The notes under the pieces: model-generated
Database searches by the model: none
The model's input: the letters and a program-made list of their open reading frames with translations, nothing else
What the model was told of the DNA's origin: nothing
Part shown: piece by piece, positions 38,031 to 47,567 of the stretch
How positions within the stretch are numbered: position 1 is the first letter of the stretch
Layout of the letters: each line of letters opens with the position of its first letter
Position numbers and translations under genes: made by a program
From: Marinobacter sp. MDS2
GTDB lineage: Bacteria; Pseudomonadota; Gammaproteobacteria; Pseudomonadales; Oleiphilaceae
Length of the DNA: 64,000 nt
Assembly: GCF_030718085.1 (NCBI RefSeq)
Contig: NZ_JAVAJF010000004.1
Coordinates: 1-64,000, forward strand
Direction of reading: 5' to 3'

Positions 38031-39557
38031 ATGCACCAGCTGTCGGAACTGGACGCCTCGTTTCTGTACCTCGAATCAGAAACCACCCCGATGCACATCG
38101 GAGGCGTTTACCTTTTTGACGCCAGCGAGCTGGAAGCTCCCGTCTCATACGCCACGTTTATCAAATACATCTGCAGCCGCCTGCACGTTGCACCGCTGTT
38201 TCGCCAGAAACTCAAAGAGATTCCGCTGAGGCTCGGCCGCCCCTACTGGGTGGACGATGCCGACTTCAGTATCGAGCGCCATCTGGCTTACGTTTCACTG
38301 GGCGACCGCGGCAAGCAAACCTGCATCAAAGCTCTGGCCGCAAAGATTCTGGAAGAACCCCTTAAACGGGATCGTCCGCTTTGGCAGATTACCTTTGTAG
38401 ACGGTTTCAAGCTGGACACTCCGGAAGGTGACAAAGACGGCTTCGCACTGATTGTTAAGCTACACCACGCCTCAATCGATGCGTTTAGCGGCGAGGAAAT
38501 CATGGGCAAGCTGCTGGAGTATTCGCCGGTAGCCAGTGCCATTAATCCGCCGCGCCCCTGGCAACCTCGCTCGGAACCATCAGAAGAACGCGTTTTCCTC
38601 CAGGCTGGCGCGAATATGCTGAAGGCCCCGATGCAGTTCGCCTCGTTGGCTTATAACACCGCCGAAGCCGCAGCCCGCGGACTCATCCACAAGCAGATCC
38701 ACAAGCTGCCATTGCCAGCCTCGCTGTTTAACGCTCCTCACTGCCCATTTAACCGGCAGATCACCGGCAATCGGAAGATTGTCTCGGCCAGCGTAGAACT
38801 GGCCCGACTAAAAACCATTAAAGCCCAGCTAGGCGACGTCACACTGAACGATGTGGTGCTTGGCATCTGTGCGGAAGCCCTGAACAGATACCTGATTACC
38901 CAAGGCGCGAAAACCCGCAAACCTCTGGTGGCAATGACCCCGATCTCCGTGAGATCCAGCAGTCTGCGGCACGCCACCGGCAATCAAATGTCTGCAATGC
39001 TACTAAACCTCGCCACCAACGAGGCCGACCCGGCACTCAGGATTCGCCAAATTCATCGCAACGCCGTTGAAACCGAACCTTACCGGGAAGCCATAGCCGC
39101 CGACCGTCTGACGGAACTGTTGCCGTCCACATTGCTGGCGTTGTCCGCTCGCCTTTATTCGGAGCTTCGGGTTGCGCAGAGCTACCAACCCCTGTTCAAC
39201 CTTCCGATTACCAACGTACCCGGCCCGCAAGTGCCGATGTACCTGCAAGGCGCCAAGCTGGTTCAGCAATACAACAGCGCCCCCCTGTTTGACAGCATGG
39301 GGCTCGTCATTGTTGCCGTCAGCTATGAGGGGATGGTGACGCTCAACTTCACCCTGTGCCCGGATGTCGTCGGCGACGGCGAGAGTCTGGAAAACCTGGT
39401 GCACGACAGTCTTTCGGCGATTGAAATGCGGGCGGAAGCCGCCGGAGAAGCGGTCATTGACGACCTGATGGGCAGCCATCCCAAAAACCTGTCTGATGAA
39501 ATTCTTGGCTACCTTGAAGGCTTGTTAAAAAAACGCCCTCTACGTTTCAAGCGCTAG
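38031..39557 (+). CDS. Wax ester synthase / diacylglycerol acyltransferase (WS/DGAT) family protein
   Basis: A 508-residue acyltransferase of the bacterial WS/DGAT family that joins acyl-CoA to a fatty alcohol or diacylglycerol for storage lipid. N-terminal markers TPMHIGGVYLF and the acyltransferase PLWQITFVDGF are present. The active-site motif HHxxxDG reads HHASIDA (His145, His146, Asp150, Ala151), with Ala in place of the usual Gly. LNDVVLGICAEAL and TNVPGPQVPMYLQGAKL are family motifs in the C-terminal domain. It stands alone 127 bases after ispB. Marinobacter species carry several paralogues and not all are equally active, so in vivo substrate is uncertain. Confidence 0.9.
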   Translation: MHQLSELDASFLYLESETTPMHIGGVYLFDASELEAPVSYATFIKYICSRLHVAPLFRQKLKEIPLRLGRPYWVDDADFSIERHLAYVSLGDRGKQTCIKALAAKILEEPLKRDRPLWQITFVDGFKLDTPEGDKDGFALIVKLHHASIDAFSGEEIMGKLLEYSPVASAINPPRPWQPRSEPSEERVFLQAGANMLKAPMQFASLAYNTAEAAARGLIHKQIHKLPLPASLFNAPHCPFNRQITGNRKIVSASVELARLKTIKAQLGDVTLNDVVLGICAEALNRYLITQGAKTRKPLVAMTPISVRSSSLRHATGNQMSAMLLNLATNEADPALRIRQIHRNAVETEPYREAIAADRLTELLPSTLLALSARLYSELRVAQSYQPLFNLPITNVPGPQVPMYLQGAKLVQQYNSAPLFDSMGLVIVAVSYEGMVTLNFTLCPDVVGDGESLENLVHDSLSAIEMRAEAAGEAVIDDLMGSHPKNLSDEILGYLEGLLKKRPLRFKR

Positions 39558-39574
39558 CCGCTTCGGCTAGCGCT
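39550..39574. other. palindrome covering the stop codon of the WS/DGAT gene
   Basis: A perfect 10-bp stem (39550-39559 with 39565-39574), extendable by one G-C pair, contains the TAG stop at 39555-39557. It lies between convergent genes and lacks a T-run. Confidence 0.5.
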
Positions 39575-39591
39575 GTTACAGGAGAACGGCG

Positions 39592-40233
39592 TTACTCGAA
39601 AGCCCAGCGAAGGAACGTTTTCTTCTCCTCGTCCGTTGCCTCGCCCCACAACCGCTTCATCTTCTCAAGCGTCGTGCCCGAGCCCGCACCGTAGTTACCC
39701 TCACCGCCGCCAAACACCGGCGTGCGATTCTCGGCCGGCCCTTTCCAGACAGAGGCTTCAGCCACCGACGCTCCGCCAGTCGTCACAATGGTTGCGGAAA
39801 AATCATTGCTCAACGCTTCTGCTTCAGCGCGGGTAGCGGGTTTTTCAACCGAGAATTGATAGGTCATGCCCGGCTCGGCGTCGAAACGTACCACCTGCGG
39901 CTTGGTTTCAATCACATGAACTTTTGACTCGCCATCGTCCACAACCCCAGACTTCGCCCAAATGGTCTTATAGGTAAACACCACCTCGTTGCTACCCGGA
40001 AGCAAGCCATAATCCAATGCCAGATCGTCCATCAGGAAATTGGTCATGGCTCTGCCATTGACCTCTGTCACCTGAATGGTTCCGGGTGCTTTCAAAACAG
40101 CAGGTTCGGTTGCGGCCGGGATATCACCTTCCCAGGTATCGATTCTGGTTAAGGACGAAGCGCACCCAGCCACCAACAAACTCAAAACACCCAGGGCTAA
40201 TTTGAAAAAACCACCAACGTGACACATACTCAT
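39592..40233 (-). CDS. DUF2057-like lipoprotein of unknown function
   Basis: A 213-residue lipoprotein: hydrophobic signal followed by lipobox LLVAGC (Cys near residue 25). The mature part resembles the YccT/DUF2057 family in its start (PGTIQVTEVNGRAMTNFLM) and the VVRFDAEPGMTYQF segment. The C-terminal tail ends in KKTFLRWAFE. An ATG two codons in is an alternative start. Function is not known; it converges with the WS/DGAT gene and diverges from a small DUF6316-like gene. Confidence 0.72.
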   Translation of the reverse strand: MSMCHVGGFFKLALGVLSLLVAGCASSLTRIDTWEGDIPAATEPAVLKAPGTIQVTEVNGRAMTNFLMDDLALDYGLLPGSNEVVFTYKTIWAKSGVVDDGESKVHVIETKPQVVRFDAEPGMTYQFSVEKPATRAEAEALSNDFSATIVTTGGASVAEASVWKGPAENRTPVFGGGEGNYGAGSGTTLEKMKRLWGEATDEEKKTFLRWAFE

Positions 40234-40346
40234 TTACACATCCTTTTTTGAGAAAAAGTTTGAATTCGGCCGCATTTGAGCTAATGCTAAACAGGATACG
40301 CCAAACACTTCTGTGCTCGAACCCCAAGATAGCAAAAGGAGGAATT

Positions 40347-40547
40347 ATGGATACTCAACAGCGGGCCGGCGAAAAGGCACCCCCTCCGTTTCGTAGCAGT
40401 CGCTTTTTTTGTGTCGGTAGCAAATGGTATTTCACCACCCGCGAAGGCTTCGACAGCGGCCCCTTTGCCTCAAAAGAACGAGCCGAGATCGGCCTGAAAC
40501 GCTTTCTACACGTCGTTAAACTACTGCCCGAAGAACAACTCCACTAA
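40347..40547 (+). CDS. small DUF6316-like protein
   Basis: A 66-residue cytoplasmic protein. The core RSSRFFCVGSKWYFTTREG with DSGPFASKERAE resembles the small DUF6316 proteins of Pseudomonas and Marinobacter; the family name is from memory and tentative. A very strong ribosome site, AAAGGAGG, lies four bases before the ATG, favouring this start over a longer in-frame one. No partner is suggested by neighbours. Confidence 0.7.
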   Translation: MDTQQRAGEKAPPPFRSSRFFCVGSKWYFTTREGFDSGPFASKERAEIGLKRFLHVVKLLPEEQLH

Positions 40548-40581
40548 GAACGCACCCTGCCCCGCTTTTATACCATGCCCT

Positions 40582-41109
40582 TCACACCATGAACGGCATT
40601 ATCCAATAGTCAATTGCAGCAAGGCACCCGAGCGCCATAAACCCGGCCACCACATCATCAAACATAATACCCAGCCCACCGGGCATACGGGCATCCAACC
40701 AGCTGATCGGCCATGGCTTCAACACGTCAAACAGCCGGAACAGCATGAACGCCATCAACACACCGTAAACCTGATCCGGAAACAAGCCCAGGGCAATCCA
40801 CATGCCCACGAACTCGTCCCAAACGATGCCGCCATGGTCGTGGACCTTCAAATCGTCGGCGGTTTTGCCGCACAGCCAGATACCGATAAGAAATGCCGCC
40901 AAGACAATCAACCAGTACGCCATCGGCGGCAACCATGCAAAGCTGTACCACACCGGAATGGCGGCGAGGCTTCCCCAGGTGCCCGGCGCCTTGGGCGCGG
41001 CACCACTGCCAAACCCGAAAGCCAGCAAATGCACCGGATTGCGCAGAAAACCCGGAGGCAGAATGGCTTTCACGTTGTCTGGCTCTTGCATCACGTTATT
41101 ATCCGTCAA
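40582..41109 (-). CDS. pgpA: Phosphatidylglycerophosphatase A
   Basis: A 175-residue membrane phosphatase that makes phosphatidylglycerol. Family motifs GFGSGAAPKAPGTWGSLAAIP (in part), IVWDEFVGMWIAL and FDDVVAGFMALG are present with four hydrophobic spans. It overlaps the end of thiL by four bases (ATGA), completing the nrdR-rib-nusB-thiL-pgpA order. Confidence 0.94.
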   Translation of the reverse strand: MTDNNVMQEPDNVKAILPPGFLRNPVHLLAFGFGSGAAPKAPGTWGSLAAIPVWYSFAWLPPMAYWLIVLAAFLIGIWLCGKTADDLKVHDHGGIVWDEFVGMWIALGLFPDQVYGVLMAFMLFRLFDVLKPWPISWLDARMPGGLGIMFDDVVAGFMALGCLAAIDYWIMPFMV

Positions 41110-42056
41110 TCAGACCTCCCAAAATGATCAAACCCCTGTCGGAAGCCAAGGGTTTCGGCATTCGCCACTCGTAAGCCAAGTTTCGTCTGTATATGCCCAA
41201 TAACGGTGAGCTGATGACGAACAGATGAATCCAACCCCGCCAGTTTGTCGTCGGCAATCGTCAGGCACAACTGGTAGTCGTCACCTGCGCTCAACGCCAA
41301 GCTTAGCGACTCGTCGCCCTTGAGTGCCACCAAGGCATCAGAAAGTGGAATTTTGTCAGCGTCCAGCTCAGCCCCCACACCGGAAGCGTCCAGAATATGC
41401 TGCAAATCGGCAAGCAATCCATCCGATATATCGATGGCGGCAGATGCCTTACCAATCAAAGCGCTTCCCAACTGCAATCGGGGCTCGGGATAATGATAGC
41501 GGTAAAGCACTGCTTGCTGCTCATCGGTGGGCATTGCACACCCCAGATAATCCAAGGCAGCACCCGCGTCCCCCAGCGGCCCGGTCACACAGACAAAATC
41601 CCCTGCACGCGCGCCAGAGCGCTGCAGCGCCAATCCCTGCGGCACCGTACCGTGTACCTGGAGTGTGATCGTGAGCGGGCCTCGGGTGGTGTCGCCACCC
41701 GCAAGAGCGATACCAAACGCATCACTGGCTTGAGCCAAACCACGGGAATAGCCGGCCAGCCATTCTGGCTCGGCACTGGGTAACGATAAAGCCAGCGTAA
41801 AACAGACGGGATCAGCTCCCATCGCAGCCAGATCACTGACCGCTACCGCTAATGAGCGCCAACCAAGATATTCAGGGGAGTAATTCGGGGGAAAGTGAAC
41901 ACCCTCAACCAGAGTGTCCACCGAAAACACCAAATCTCGCCCCGCTGGGACGCGCTGAATCGCGCAGTCGTCACCGGGGCCAAGAATGAGCTGCCCTTGC
42001 CGTGCTTTGTCAGCCAGGGGCTGAAAATACTGGCGAATCAGCTCAAATTCACCCAT
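41106..42056 (-). CDS. thiL: Thiamine-monophosphate kinase
   Basis: A 316-residue enzyme converting TMP to the cofactor TPP. N-terminal PurM-like fold with GPGDDCAIQ, the DTLVEGVHF motif, DLAAMGADP and GGDTTRG, and later AIDISDGLLADL. It starts three bases after the nusB stop and overlaps pgpA. Confidence 0.95.
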   Translation of the reverse strand: MGEFELIRQYFQPLADKARQGQLILGPGDDCAIQRVPAGRDLVFSVDTLVEGVHFPPNYSPEYLGWRSLAVAVSDLAAMGADPVCFTLALSLPSAEPEWLAGYSRGLAQASDAFGIALAGGDTTRGPLTITLQVHGTVPQGLALQRSGARAGDFVCVTGPLGDAGAALDYLGCAMPTDEQQAVLYRYHYPEPRLQLGSALIGKASAAIDISDGLLADLQHILDASGVGAELDADKIPLSDALVALKGDESLSLALSAGDDYQLCLTIADDKLAGLDSSVRHQLTVIGHIQTKLGLRVANAETLGFRQGFDHFGRSD

Positions 42057-42059
42057 GAA

Positions 42060-42536
42060 TCAGCGTGGACGAGTTTCAGCCAACCGCAGTCGACGGCTGA
42101 GTTTGTCCAGAATACTGTTCACGAACTTGTGACCTTCGGTGCCGCCAAAACGCTTGGCCATTTCAACACCTTCGTTGATCACTACTTTGTAGGGCACATC
42201 AATTCGGTACTTCAGCTCATAAGCACCCAAACGAACGATAGCCAATTCGACCGCGTCCACTTCTTTCATGGGACGGTCCAGGAAGGGCTCCAAAAGCCGG
42301 TCCAGTTCCGCCTGCTCGCGGTGCACGCCCCTCAAAACGTCTCGGAAATACATGATATCCACCTTGCTCATGTCATTATCGACCATGAACTCGGCTTCAA
42401 TATCCGAAATAGGGGTTTTGCTGAAATGGCGCTGGTACAACCCCTGCATTGCTAATGCCCGGGCACGGCGTCGGTCGCCGGCCTTGGGCTTGTTCGTATT
42501 CCCCGGTTGGGGACTGCTATCGCCTGCTTCGCTCAT
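42060..42536 (-). CDS. nusB: Transcription antitermination factor NusB
   Basis: A 158-residue all-helical RNA-binding protein that with S10 binds boxA and drives rRNA antitermination. RRRARALAMQGLYQ begins the fold; the C-terminal VVINEGVEMAKRFGGTEGHKFVNSILDKL (in part GTEGHKFVNSIL) is the family signature. It overlaps ribH by one base. Its likely target, a boxA site, is at 35-46 in this window. Confidence 0.96.
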   Translation of the reverse strand: MSEAGDSSPQPGNTNKPKAGDRRRARALAMQGLYQRHFSKTPISDIEAEFMVDNDMSKVDIMYFRDVLRGVHREQAELDRLLEPFLDRPMKEVDAVELAIVRLGAYELKYRIDVPYKVVINEGVEMAKRFGGTEGHKFVNSILDKLSRRLRLAETRPR

Positions 42537-43012
42537 TACTCACCCAACTTCTTGAACAAACTGACCATTTCCAGGGCAGTAATTGCTGCTTCCGCACCTT
42601 TGTTGCCAGCCTTCGTTCCTGAACGCTCGATAGCCTGCTCGATGGAATCAACGGTCAATACGCCAAAGGTGACTGGCACGTCGGTTTCCAGACTCACTGC
42701 CCCCAAGCCACTGGAAGCTTCACCGGCCACGTATTCAAAGTGCGGCGTGCCACCACGGATAACAGCACCCAGCGCGATAATGGCATCGTAGTCAGAGGTT
42801 TCTGCAACACGCTTCACCGCCAGCGGCATTTCATAAGCACCTGGCACGCGAATCACGGTGATATCGCTCTCGGCGATACCGTGACGACGCAGTGTATCGA
42901 TCGCGCCTTCCACCAGGCTTTCAACTACAAAACCGTTAAACCGGCCAACCACCAGCGCGTAACGTCCGCTGCACTGGGTAAAATCACCTTCAATTACTTT
43001 GATATCTGCCAT
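42536..43012 (-). CDS. ribH: 6,7-dimethyl-8-ribityllumazine synthase
   Basis: A 158-residue enzyme for the penultimate riboflavin step. [43 protein letters not shown] and [17 protein letters not shown] are the conserved active-site segments, including the catalytic His of PHFEY. The ATG at 43012 matches the conserved start. Lies 49 bases after ribBA. Confidence 0.96.
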   Translation of the reverse strand: MADIKVIEGDFTQCSGRYALVVGRFNGFVVESLVEGAIDTLRRHGIAESDITVIRVPGAYEMPLAVKRVAETSDYDAIIALGAVIRGGTPHFEYVAGEASSGLGAVSLETDVPVTFGVLTVDSIEQAIERSGTKAGNKGAEAAITALEMVSLFKKLGE

Positions 43013-43061
43013 CTCGGGCTCCTTCGCGGGCTGCAGCGCATTCGGGCTGCGGCCAGATTTA

Positions 43062-44177
43062 TCATTCGGGGGTGTAAGGTACGTATTCCACAACTTCCAG
43101 GTCGAAACCGGAGATAGCCGAGAATTTTACGGGCGGGCTCAGCAAACGCATTTTGCCAACACCAATATCGCGCAGAATCTGAGAGCCAGTGCCTACGGTA
43201 AAGTACACACCGGAGCTGCCCTTGCCTGAAGACCCACGGCCTTCATCAAAAAACTCCTGCATGCGATCTTCCAGATTACGACTGTCTTCTGCGCTGTTCA
43301 AAAGCACAACCACGCCTTTGCCTTCGTTGGCAACTTTCTCCAGGGCATGATGCAGTGGCCAGCTTCGGGAATCTTTGCGGCGCGCACCTAGCAGGTCACG
43401 CAAGGTGTCCGTGATATGAACGCGAACGTGCACCGGCTCTTCGGAACTGATGTCACCCATGACCATCGCCAGATGGGTTGAACCCTGAATGTTGTCCCGG
43501 TAAGTGCGCAGCTTGAAGACACCGTATTCGGTATCCAGATCGTTCTCTTCCACGCACTCCACGGTCTTCTCGTTCATGGTGCGGTAGTGGATCAGATCGG
43601 CAATGGTGCCAATCTTGAGATCGTGCTCCTCCGCAAATCGCTCGAGATCCTCACGGCGGGCCATCGAACCGTCATCATTCATGATTTCACAGATCACGCC
43701 AGCTGGCTCACAGCCAGCCAGAGATGCCAGATCACAAGACGCTTCGGTATGACCGGCCCGGCTCAAAACACCGCCGGGATCAGACATCAACGGAAAAATA
43801 TGCCCCGGCTGAACCAGATCTGACGCTTTCGCATCGCGGGCTACCGCCGCCTGAACGGTCCGGGCACGGTCCGCCGCAGAAATACCGGTGGTCACGCCTT
43901 CGCGGGCTTCAATCGACAAGGTGAACTTGGTGCCAAAGCCGGACGCATTCTGCTGAACCATCAGCGGCAAGCCCAATTGCTCACAACGTTGCCGTGTCAT
44001 TGGCATACAAATCAGTCCACGGCCAAAACGCGCCATGAAGTTGATCGCTTCCGGCGTGCAATGTTCTGCAGCCATCACCAGATCACCCTCGTTTTCGCGG
44101 TCTTCATCATCCATCAGGATGACCATCTTTCCCTGTCGAATATCTTCGATGATGTCTTCAATGCTGTTCAGTGCCAT
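43062..44177 (-). CDS. ribBA: 3,4-dihydroxy-2-butanone 4-phosphate synthase fused to a degenerate GTP cyclohydrolase II domain
   Basis: A 371-residue protein. Residues 1-200 are a complete DHBP synthase: [31 protein letters not shown] and HTEASCDLA. Residues 205-371 have the RibA fold ([17 protein letters not shown]) but lack the three zinc cysteines and the catalytic set of GTP cyclohydrolase II; the corresponding stretch reads [18 protein letters not shown]. It therefore should supply only RibB activity (the ribBX type), and RibA is expected elsewhere. The start at 44177 is the conserved MALNSIEDI. It follows ribD directly. Confidence 0.9.
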   Translation of the reverse strand: MALNSIEDIIEDIRQGKMVILMDDEDRENEGDLVMAAEHCTPEAINFMARFGRGLICMPMTRQRCEQLGLPLMVQQNASGFGTKFTLSIEAREGVTTGISAADRARTVQAAVARDAKASDLVQPGHIFPLMSDPGGVLSRAGHTEASCDLASLAGCEPAGVICEIMNDDGSMARREDLERFAEEHDLKIGTIADLIHYRTMNEKTVECVEENDLDTEYGVFKLRTYRDNIQGSTHLAMVMGDISSEEPVHVRVHITDTLRDLLGARRKDSRSWPLHHALEKVANEGKGVVVLLNSAEDSRNLEDRMQEFFDEGRGSSGKGSSGVYFTVGTGSQILRDIGVGKMRLLSPPVKFSAISGFDLEVVEYVPYTPE

Positions 44178-44240
44178 ACGCTTCTGCACCCTGTCACCCC
44201 GGCTGTTCACAACAACAACCCAGAGGAATGAATTAAATGA

Positions 44241-45356
44241 TTAACTGCGAGCGAGGATCAATCGTTGATCTTCGCCCACCTGACGGCGGTCCAGCACCTT
44301 CCATTGCACTTTGTCAGCCATAACTTCAATGGGCAGATGAGCCGTCGGCCGCCCCGTACTGCCCAAAAATACCGGAGCCTGGTACAACCAAAGCTCATCC
44401 ACCAGGTTTTCGTTGATAAAGGTGCCCGCCAACGTTGGCCCGGCCTCTACCAGTAATTCGTTAATGCCTTTCTCGCCAAGGGCATCCAGCAGCTCGGCCA
44501 CGTCTACGCCGTTATCTCTCCAGGCGACACCGGCAATACTTACACCCAGCGCGGCCAAATCCTGAGCAGGTGCCGTTGGCCGAGTGGAGCTGGCGCAAAA
44601 CACCTGAACATTGCCGCCTCGGAGAATACGCGCCGACGTTGGCGTTCGTGCGTCACGATCAGCGATCACTCGCAGCGGCTGGCGTGATGGCGCCGCCGCA
44701 TCCCCCAGGTCACCCATATCATCGAGGCGCACCGTCAGCGCGGGGTCGTCTGCCAACACCGTACCGACGCCTGTGAGAATGGCATCGCTCATAGCCCGCA
44801 GGCGTTGAACATCGCGACGCGCCTCAGGGCCTGTAATCCACTGACTTTCGCCAGATGCCATGGCCGTTCGACCATCCAGGCTGGCTGCCATTTTCAAGCG
44901 CACCCATGGCCGGCCAGTGTTCATGCGTTTCATAAAGCCCGGGTTCAGGCCCGCGGCCTCATCACTCAGCACACCTTCGGTTACCCTGATGCCCGCGTCG
45001 CGCAGCATATCCAGACCGCGGCCGGAAACCGTCGGATTGGGGTCTTTCGTTGCCACGAACACCTGGGCAACACCCGCCTCCATCAACGCCTTCGCACATG
45101 GCGGAGTGCGGCCATAATGACTGCAGGGCTCCAAGGTTACGTAGGCCGTCGCGCCCCGGGCTTCCTGCCCGGCCTGGCTTAATGCATGCACTTCGGCATG
45201 CGCCTCACCCGCTCGCTCATGCCAGCCTTCACCGACTATACGATTGCCTCTGGCAATCACGCATCCTACACGTGGATTAGGATGAGTGGAGTAACGACCG
45301 CGCCAAGCCAACTGGATAGCCCGGGCCATCATTGCTCTGTCGCGGTCTGAAATCAT
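44241..45356 (-). CDS. ribD: Bifunctional riboflavin deaminase/reductase RibD
   Basis: A 371-residue fusion. The N-terminal cytidine-deaminase-like domain binds zinc through HAEVHAL and [15 protein letters not shown]; the C-terminal reductase has [22 protein letters not shown] (in part) and [11 protein letters not shown]. It performs steps two and three of riboflavin synthesis. It starts two bases after nrdR ends. Riboflavin synthase, which normally follows, is absent. Confidence 0.95.
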   Translation of the reverse strand: MISDRDRAMMARAIQLAWRGRYSTHPNPRVGCVIARGNRIVGEGWHERAGEAHAEVHALSQAGQEARGATAYVTLEPCSHYGRTPPCAKALMEAGVAQVFVATKDPNPTVSGRGLDMLRDAGIRVTEGVLSDEAAGLNPGFMKRMNTGRPWVRLKMAASLDGRTAMASGESQWITGPEARRDVQRLRAMSDAILTGVGTVLADDPALTVRLDDMGDLGDAAAPSRQPLRVIADRDARTPTSARILRGGNVQVFCASSTRPTAPAQDLAALGVSIAGVAWRDNGVDVAELLDALGEKGINELLVEAGPTLAGTFINENLVDELWLYQAPVFLGSTGRPTAHLPIEVMADKVQWKVLDRRQVGEDQRLILARS

Positions 45357-45358
45357 AC

Positions 45359-45868
45359 TTAACCTTTCCCTGTCGGGTTTTCGGCCAACGCACGCGCTAC
45401 ATCTGCGGCATCGCCGTTACCTTGGGACAAACGCTCAATCTCTTCTTTGAACTCGTTGATGTCCTGAAAACTGCGATAAACCGAGGCAAACCGGACGTAG
45501 GCCACTTTATCCAGTTGACGCAGCTCGGTCATCACCTCTTCGCCCAGCTGCATCGACTTCACTTCACGTTCGCCGGTCGCCCGCAGCCGGTACTTGATTC
45601 GGTTCAGTGCCGCCTCGATCGATTCAATGCTGACCGGGCGTTTTTCCAGAGCTTTCATCAATCCCGCCCGCAACTTTTCTTCATCGAAAGGTTGCCGGGT
45701 ACCGTCTTGCTTAACTACCCGCGGCATCACCAGCTCGGCCGTTTCAAATGTGGTAAACCGCTCATGGCAGGACAAGCACTCCCTGCGGCGGCGCACCTGA
45801 TCGCCTTCGGCCACCAGACGCGAATCAATAACCTTGGTATCGGCTTCACCACAGAAAGGACAATGCAT
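45359..45868 (-). CDS. nrdR: NrdR transcriptional repressor of ribonucleotide reductases
   Basis: A 169-residue repressor. The zinc ribbon uses CPFC near the start and ECLSCHERF; the ATP-cone domain ([19 protein letters not shown], in part) senses dATP/ATP. First gene of the nrdR-ribD-ribBA-ribH-nusB-thiL-pgpA cluster, separated from glyA by a terminator. Confidence 0.97.
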   Translation of the reverse strand: MHCPFCGEADTKVIDSRLVAEGDQVRRRRECLSCHERFTTFETAELVMPRVVKQDGTRQPFDEEKLRAGLMKALEKRPVSIESIEAALNRIKYRLRATGEREVKSMQLGEEVMTELRQLDKVAYVRFASVYRSFQDINEFKEEIERLSQGNGDAADVARALAENPTGKG

Positions 45869-45884
45869 AGTTCAGACGCTCCGG

Positions 45885-45922
45885 AAAAATGGGCCCGGGA
45901 AGCCCCGAAAGGACACCCGGGC
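45885..45922 (-). terminator. terminator downstream of glyA
   Basis: Minus strand: GCCCGGG (45916-45922) pairs with CCCGGGC (45893-45899) across a 16-base loop and is followed by CC and a five-T run (45885-45889 region). Confidence 0.7.
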
Positions 45923-45940
45923 AGACTTACTCAGTGCAAA

Positions 45941-47194
45941 TCAAGCGTAAACCGGGAAACGCGCGCACACCGCTTCAACCTGCTCTCGCACACGGTTGAT
46001 GGTGGCTTCGTCTTCAAGATTATCGAGGATGTCACACATCCAGCCCGCCAGATCGCGACATTCCTGCTCACCGAAGCCACGAGTGGTGACTGCTGGAGTA
46101 CCTACACGCAGACCAGACGTCACGAACGGAGAGCGTGGATCGTTCGGAACCGCGTTCTTGTTCACCGTGATGTGAGCACGACCCAGTGCCGCATCCGCAT
46201 CTTTACCAGTGATGTCCTGCTTGATCAGACTAACCAGGAACAAATGGTTCTTGGTGCCGCCGGAAATCACGTCGTAGCCGCGCTCAATGAACACGTCGGC
46301 CATGGCCACAGCGTTCTTCACAACTTGCTGCTGGTAGGCTTTGAACTCGTCGCTCATGGCTTCCTTGAAGCAGATTGCTTTAGCCGCAATCACGTGCATC
46401 AAAGGACCGCCCTGGCCGCCCGGGAACACGGCAGAGTTCAGTTTCTTCTGCAGGGCTTCGTCATCACAGGCCAGGATCAGGCCGCCACGCGGGCCGCGTA
46501 GAGTTTTGTGAGTAGTGGTGGTCACAACGTGAGCGTGAGGCACCGGATCCGGGTAAACACCCGCAGCCACCAAGCCCGCTACGTGCGCCATATCCACGAA
46601 CAGGTAAGCGCCCACTTTGTCAGCAATCTCGCGGAAACGGGCAAAGTCCAGTTCCTGAGAGTAAGCAGAGAAACCGGCAATGATCATCTTCGGCTTGTGC
46701 TCAACGGCCAATGCTTCCACTTCGTCGTAGTCGATCAGACCGGTTTCCGGGTTCAGACCGTACTGTACGGCGTTGTAGATCTTACCGGAGAAGTTCACGC
46801 TGGCACCGTGGGTCAGGTGACCACCGTGGGCCAGGCTCATGCCCAGAACGGTATCGCCCGGCTGAACCAAAGCCATGAAGACAGCGGAGTTAGCCTGTGA
46901 GCCGGAGTGCGGCTGCACGTTCGCGTAAGCAGCACCGAACAGTTCTTTGGCGCGATCGATCGCCAGCTGTTCAGCCACGTCCACAAACTCGCAACCACCA
47001 TAGTAACGCTTACCGGGATAGCCTTCGGCGTACTTGTTGGTCAGCACACTACCCTGAGCTTCCATTACCCGAGGGCTGGTGTAGTTTTCGGACGCGATCA
47101 GTTCGATGTGCGCTTCCTGACGCTTTTCTTCCGCCTGCATGGCGTTCAACAGTTCGTCATCGAAACCGGCGATTTTCATATCACGATTAAACAT
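45941..47194 (-). CDS. glyA: Serine hydroxymethyltransferase
   Basis: A 417-residue PLP enzyme interconverting serine and glycine and feeding one-carbon units to folate. The PLP lysine is in [26 protein letters not shown] and [13 protein letters not shown] are substrate/cofactor segments. The start at 47194 matches family length; a 33-codon extension is unlikely. The upstream gap (47195-47411) has a -10-like TAGAAT on the minus strand at 47271-47276 but no good -35, and no glycine riboswitch was recognised. Confidence 0.97.
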   Translation of the reverse strand: MFNRDMKIAGFDDELLNAMQAEEKRQEAHIELIASENYTSPRVMEAQGSVLTNKYAEGYPGKRYYGGCEFVDVAEQLAIDRAKELFGAAYANVQPHSGSQANSAVFMALVQPGDTVLGMSLAHGGHLTHGASVNFSGKIYNAVQYGLNPETGLIDYDEVEALAVEHKPKMIIAGFSAYSQELDFARFREIADKVGAYLFVDMAHVAGLVAAGVYPDPVPHAHVVTTTTHKTLRGPRGGLILACDDEALQKKLNSAVFPGGQGGPLMHVIAAKAICFKEAMSDEFKAYQQQVVKNAVAMADVFIERGYDVISGGTKNHLFLVSLIKQDITGKDADAALGRAHITVNKNAVPNDPRSPFVTSGLRVGTPAVTTRGFGEQECRDLAGWMCDILDNLEDEATINRVREQVEAVCARFPVYA

Positions 47195-47411
47195 GGAGTG
47201 CTGCCCCTGTCTGAATGGCTGGTGCGACGTACCGTTGTGTATGCCGCAACCCCTGAAAAATTGGGCCGTCATTCTATCTCGAATGCGGGTCAAAAATCAT
47301 CCTTTATACCGTCCGCAGATACCGACACGCCGGCAATCCCGGTTTCCACTCAATTGCTATCACTCAACGCTTTAGATACCTTACCGGATCAAAAGCACGC
47401 GGTCAGATCGA

Positions 47412-47515
47412 GGGTTGCGGGGCAGGCCTTCAGGGATCGTCAAAATCACGGATGATTTTGTCGAGCGTACATGGACGTATTCACAGCGCATCCCTGAAGG
47501 CCTGCCCCGCAACCC
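47412..47515 (+). ncRNA. palindromic element A, TwoAYGGAY-like structured RNA candidate
   Basis: Perfect 26-bp outer arms (47412-47437 and 47490-47515) enclose two small hairpins. Hairpin 1 (47441-47460) has an 8-bp stem with ACGGAT at its tip; hairpin 2 (47465-47482) has ATGGAC at its tip on a short stem. Both tips fit AYGGAY, the defining feature of the TwoAYGGAY candidate RNA motif (function unknown). The loops also fit the ANGGA core bound by CsrA/RsmA. It lies in the ettA 5' region and contains no ORF. A second copy is at 51113-51222. Confidence 0.7.
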
Positions 47516-47567
47516 GCGCCACCGCATCCGGAACTCAAAAACCTGATTTCAAAGGGGTTTAGCCGAT

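Noticed and set aside
44178..44240. FMN riboswitch before ribBA
   Set aside because: The gap is too short and shows none of the RFN element's conserved blocks.
45332..46501. Open frame of 389 codons on the plus strand across nrdR and glyA
   Set aside because: Spans two conserved genes and a terminator on the other strand; clearly non-coding.
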